Positions 42,768 through 46,039 of a stretch of 46,039 bases of DNA are shown in pieces. The stretch spans positions 1-46,039 of the forward strand of contig JAEUJQ010000049.1 in NCBI GenBank assembly GCA_016793095.1, in the 5' to 3' direction. Each line of letters starts with the position of its first letter. The first letter of the stretch is position 1. The position numbers and the translations under genes were made by a program. The DNA is from Myxococcaceae bacterium (GTDB lineage Bacteria > Myxococcota > Myxococcia > Myxococcales > Myxococcaceae). The notes under the pieces were generated by a model. That model searched no databases and was not told where the DNA came from. It saw only the letters and a program-made list of their open reading frames with translations.

Positions 42768-43292
42768 ATGCCCCGCGCGTACTCCATGAGCGGGGTGATG
42801 GGCGCGGCCGATCGCGCCGTGCGCCTCGCGACCGACTTCCTCACCTTGAAGGCCCCCGGCAGCCTCGTGCACGACGTGCAGGAGGATCCCCGCTTTCAGC
42901 ACCGCGGCGTCGATCTCCTCTGGGATCAGGGGGACGGCAAGGTGCTGGGCGTCGAGGTGAAGGGCGACCGCCAGGGGCGACGCCGCGGCAACTACTTCTT
43001 CGAGCTGATCAGCAACGCCGAGAAGGACGCGCCGGGCTGCTTCCTCTACTCCACAGCCGATCTGCTGCTCTACGTCTTCCTCGACGTGCGCGAGGTGCAC
43101 TGCCTCGAGCTCAAGGCCGTGCGTGACTGGTTCGTGCCGCGCACGAAGGACTACCCGCTCAAGGCCACGAAGACGCGCACCGGCGCGGTGCTGTACACGA
43201 CCGTCGGCGCCATCGTGCCCCTGGGCGACGTGAAGGCCGCCGTGCCGCAGGCGCTGACGGTGCACCGCTTCGCCCTCTCGACGCCGGGCTGA
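42768..43292 (+). CDS. Possible PD-(D/E)XK nuclease-fold protein
   Basis: A 174-residue protein with no signal peptide. RGVDLLWDQGDGKVLGVEVK shows the D49-x13-E63-x-K65 pattern of PD-(D/E)XK folds, preceded by a helical stretch. A conserved-looking GNYFFELISN follows, and GCFLYSTADLLLYVFLDVRE is a plausible central strand pair. The rest (AVRDWFVPRTKDYPL) is polar. Nuclease activity is inferred from this one motif. It is an orphan: no methyltransferase, helicase or toxin partner is adjacent. An ATG at 42786 is an alternative start. Confidence 0.6.
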   Translation: MPRAYSMSGVMGAADRAVRLATDFLTLKAPGSLVHDVQEDPRFQHRGVDLLWDQGDGKVLGVEVKGDRQGRRRGNYFFELISNAEKDAPGCFLYSTADLLLYVFLDVREVHCLELKAVRDWFVPRTKDYPLKATKTRTGAVLYTTVGAIVPLGDVKAAVPQALTVHRFALSTPG

Positions 43293-43368
43293 TGACTCCG
43301 CGTCAGGCGTGTAGCGTCTGCTCCACGGTCGTACCCCCGCCCTCCCATTCGGACAGGAACCTCTCCGT

Positions 43369-43401
43369 TTGACTTCGAGCCACTCGCCACGGGTCTGTTA
43401 C
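43369..43401 (+). promoter_or_regulatory. Weak promoter candidate for clpS-clpA
   Basis: TTGACT (43369-43374) and TGTTAC (43396-43401) lie upstream of clpS, but the 21-bp spacer is long. TGTTAC ends 13 nt before the ATG. I note it because no other promoter is apparent in the 122-bp gap after the nuclease-like gene. Confidence 0.25.
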
Positions 43402-43414
43402 CTTCGCGGCTGCC

Positions 43415-43752
43415 ATGGCGACGAAGCAGCGACCCGGCGCTGACGATGGCGACACGGGAGTCGCGACAGAGACGAAGAAGAAGGAGTCGCTGAAGAAGCC
43501 CCCGCTCTTTCGCGTGGTCTTCCACAACGACAACTACACGACGATGGAGTTCGTCGTGTTCGTCTTGCGCTCCGTCTTCCACAAGTCCGAGACCGACGCG
43601 GTCGTCATCATGCTCGACGTGCACAAGAACGGCATGGGTGTCGCCGGCGTGTACACGCGCGAGGTCGCCGAGACGAAGGTGCAGAAGACGCACGCGCTGG
43701 CCAAAGAGCACGAGTACCCCCTGAAGCTCAGCCTGGAACCAGAGGACCCCTG

Positions 43753-43753
<1 letters not shown>
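43415..43753 (+). CDS. clpS: ATP-dependent Clp protease adaptor ClpS
   Basis: A 112-residue protein. The Lys-rich N-terminal 25 residues (the extension needed for ClpA binding) precede the core: FRVVFHNDNYTTMEFVVFVL with the N-D-N/D-x-T-T-M-E signature that binds N-degron residues, then IMLDVHKNGMGVAGVYTREV and YPLKLSLEPE. It delivers proteins bearing destabilising N-terminal residues to ClpAP. Its stop shares one base with the clpA ATG (TGATG), the usual coupled arrangement. Confidence 0.96.

Positions 43754-46039
<2,286 letters not shown>

Overview
This is a GC-rich, gene-dense stretch of bacterial chromosome, most likely from a myxobacterium or relative (Myxococcota). The phylum is inferred from gene style. 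There are many lipoproteins with Asp-Ala-Gly-Val or Gly-Gly-Ala-rich linkers, a eukaryotic-like Ser/Thr kinase with a PEGA-like tail, an FHA protein, a split alpha-2-macroglobulin pair with an AgmX/PglI-like Gly-rich linker, and GTG starts with 4-bp stop/start overlaps. Third codon positions are almost all G or C, so long antisense shadow ORFs are everywhere. I see no rRNA, tRNA, insertion sequence, phage, CRISPR array or clear sign of recent transfer.

Layout. 1-2035 (minus): a Tat-exported extradiol dioxygenase-like protein, an ECF sigma factor and the start of a CpaB-like pilus assembly gene. 2162-5725: a zinc-ribbon SDR protein facing a DEAD-box RNA helicase. 5782-7974 (plus): a single-domain response regulator coupled to a tetraheme cytochrome lipoprotein, then two tiny coupled ORFs. 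8086-10430: a LysM lytic transglycosylase and a YccF protein. 10532-16017 (plus): an alpha-2-macroglobulin split over two overlapping genes. 16020-21343 (minus): a lipoprotein with six Cys/Trp repeats, an AAA ATPase and a Ser/Thr kinase.

21575-22524: a small secreted protein whose 3' end is followed by a decayed partial copy of itself. 22525-28752 (minus): a tight six-gene operon of PspA, substrate-binding-like protein, membrane coiled-coil protein, lipoprotein, ABC ATPase and FtsX-type permease. 28936-32921: a repeat lipoprotein and an MtaD-like amidohydrolase, divergent from a membrane-anchored probable winged-helix protein. 32936-38688 (minus): a choice-of-anchor D-type protein, gpsA, an outer-membrane barrel-like protein and a beta-propeller/diheme cytochrome lipoprotein. 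39004-41737: a histidine kinase and OmpR-type regulator, converging with an FHA protein. 41824-46039 (plus): three small genes (hypothetical, DUF4920-like, PD-(D/E)XK-like), then clpS and clpA, the latter cut by the window edge.

Most of the content is core envelope, signalling and protein-quality machinery. The least conventional parts are the PspA/ABC operon, the thioester-less split macroglobulin with inserted Cys-bounded units, the six-repeat propeller-like lipoprotein, the SDR protein lacking its catalytic Tyr, and a recurring pattern of -10-like hexamers immediately before start codons, which suggests leaderless mRNAs.
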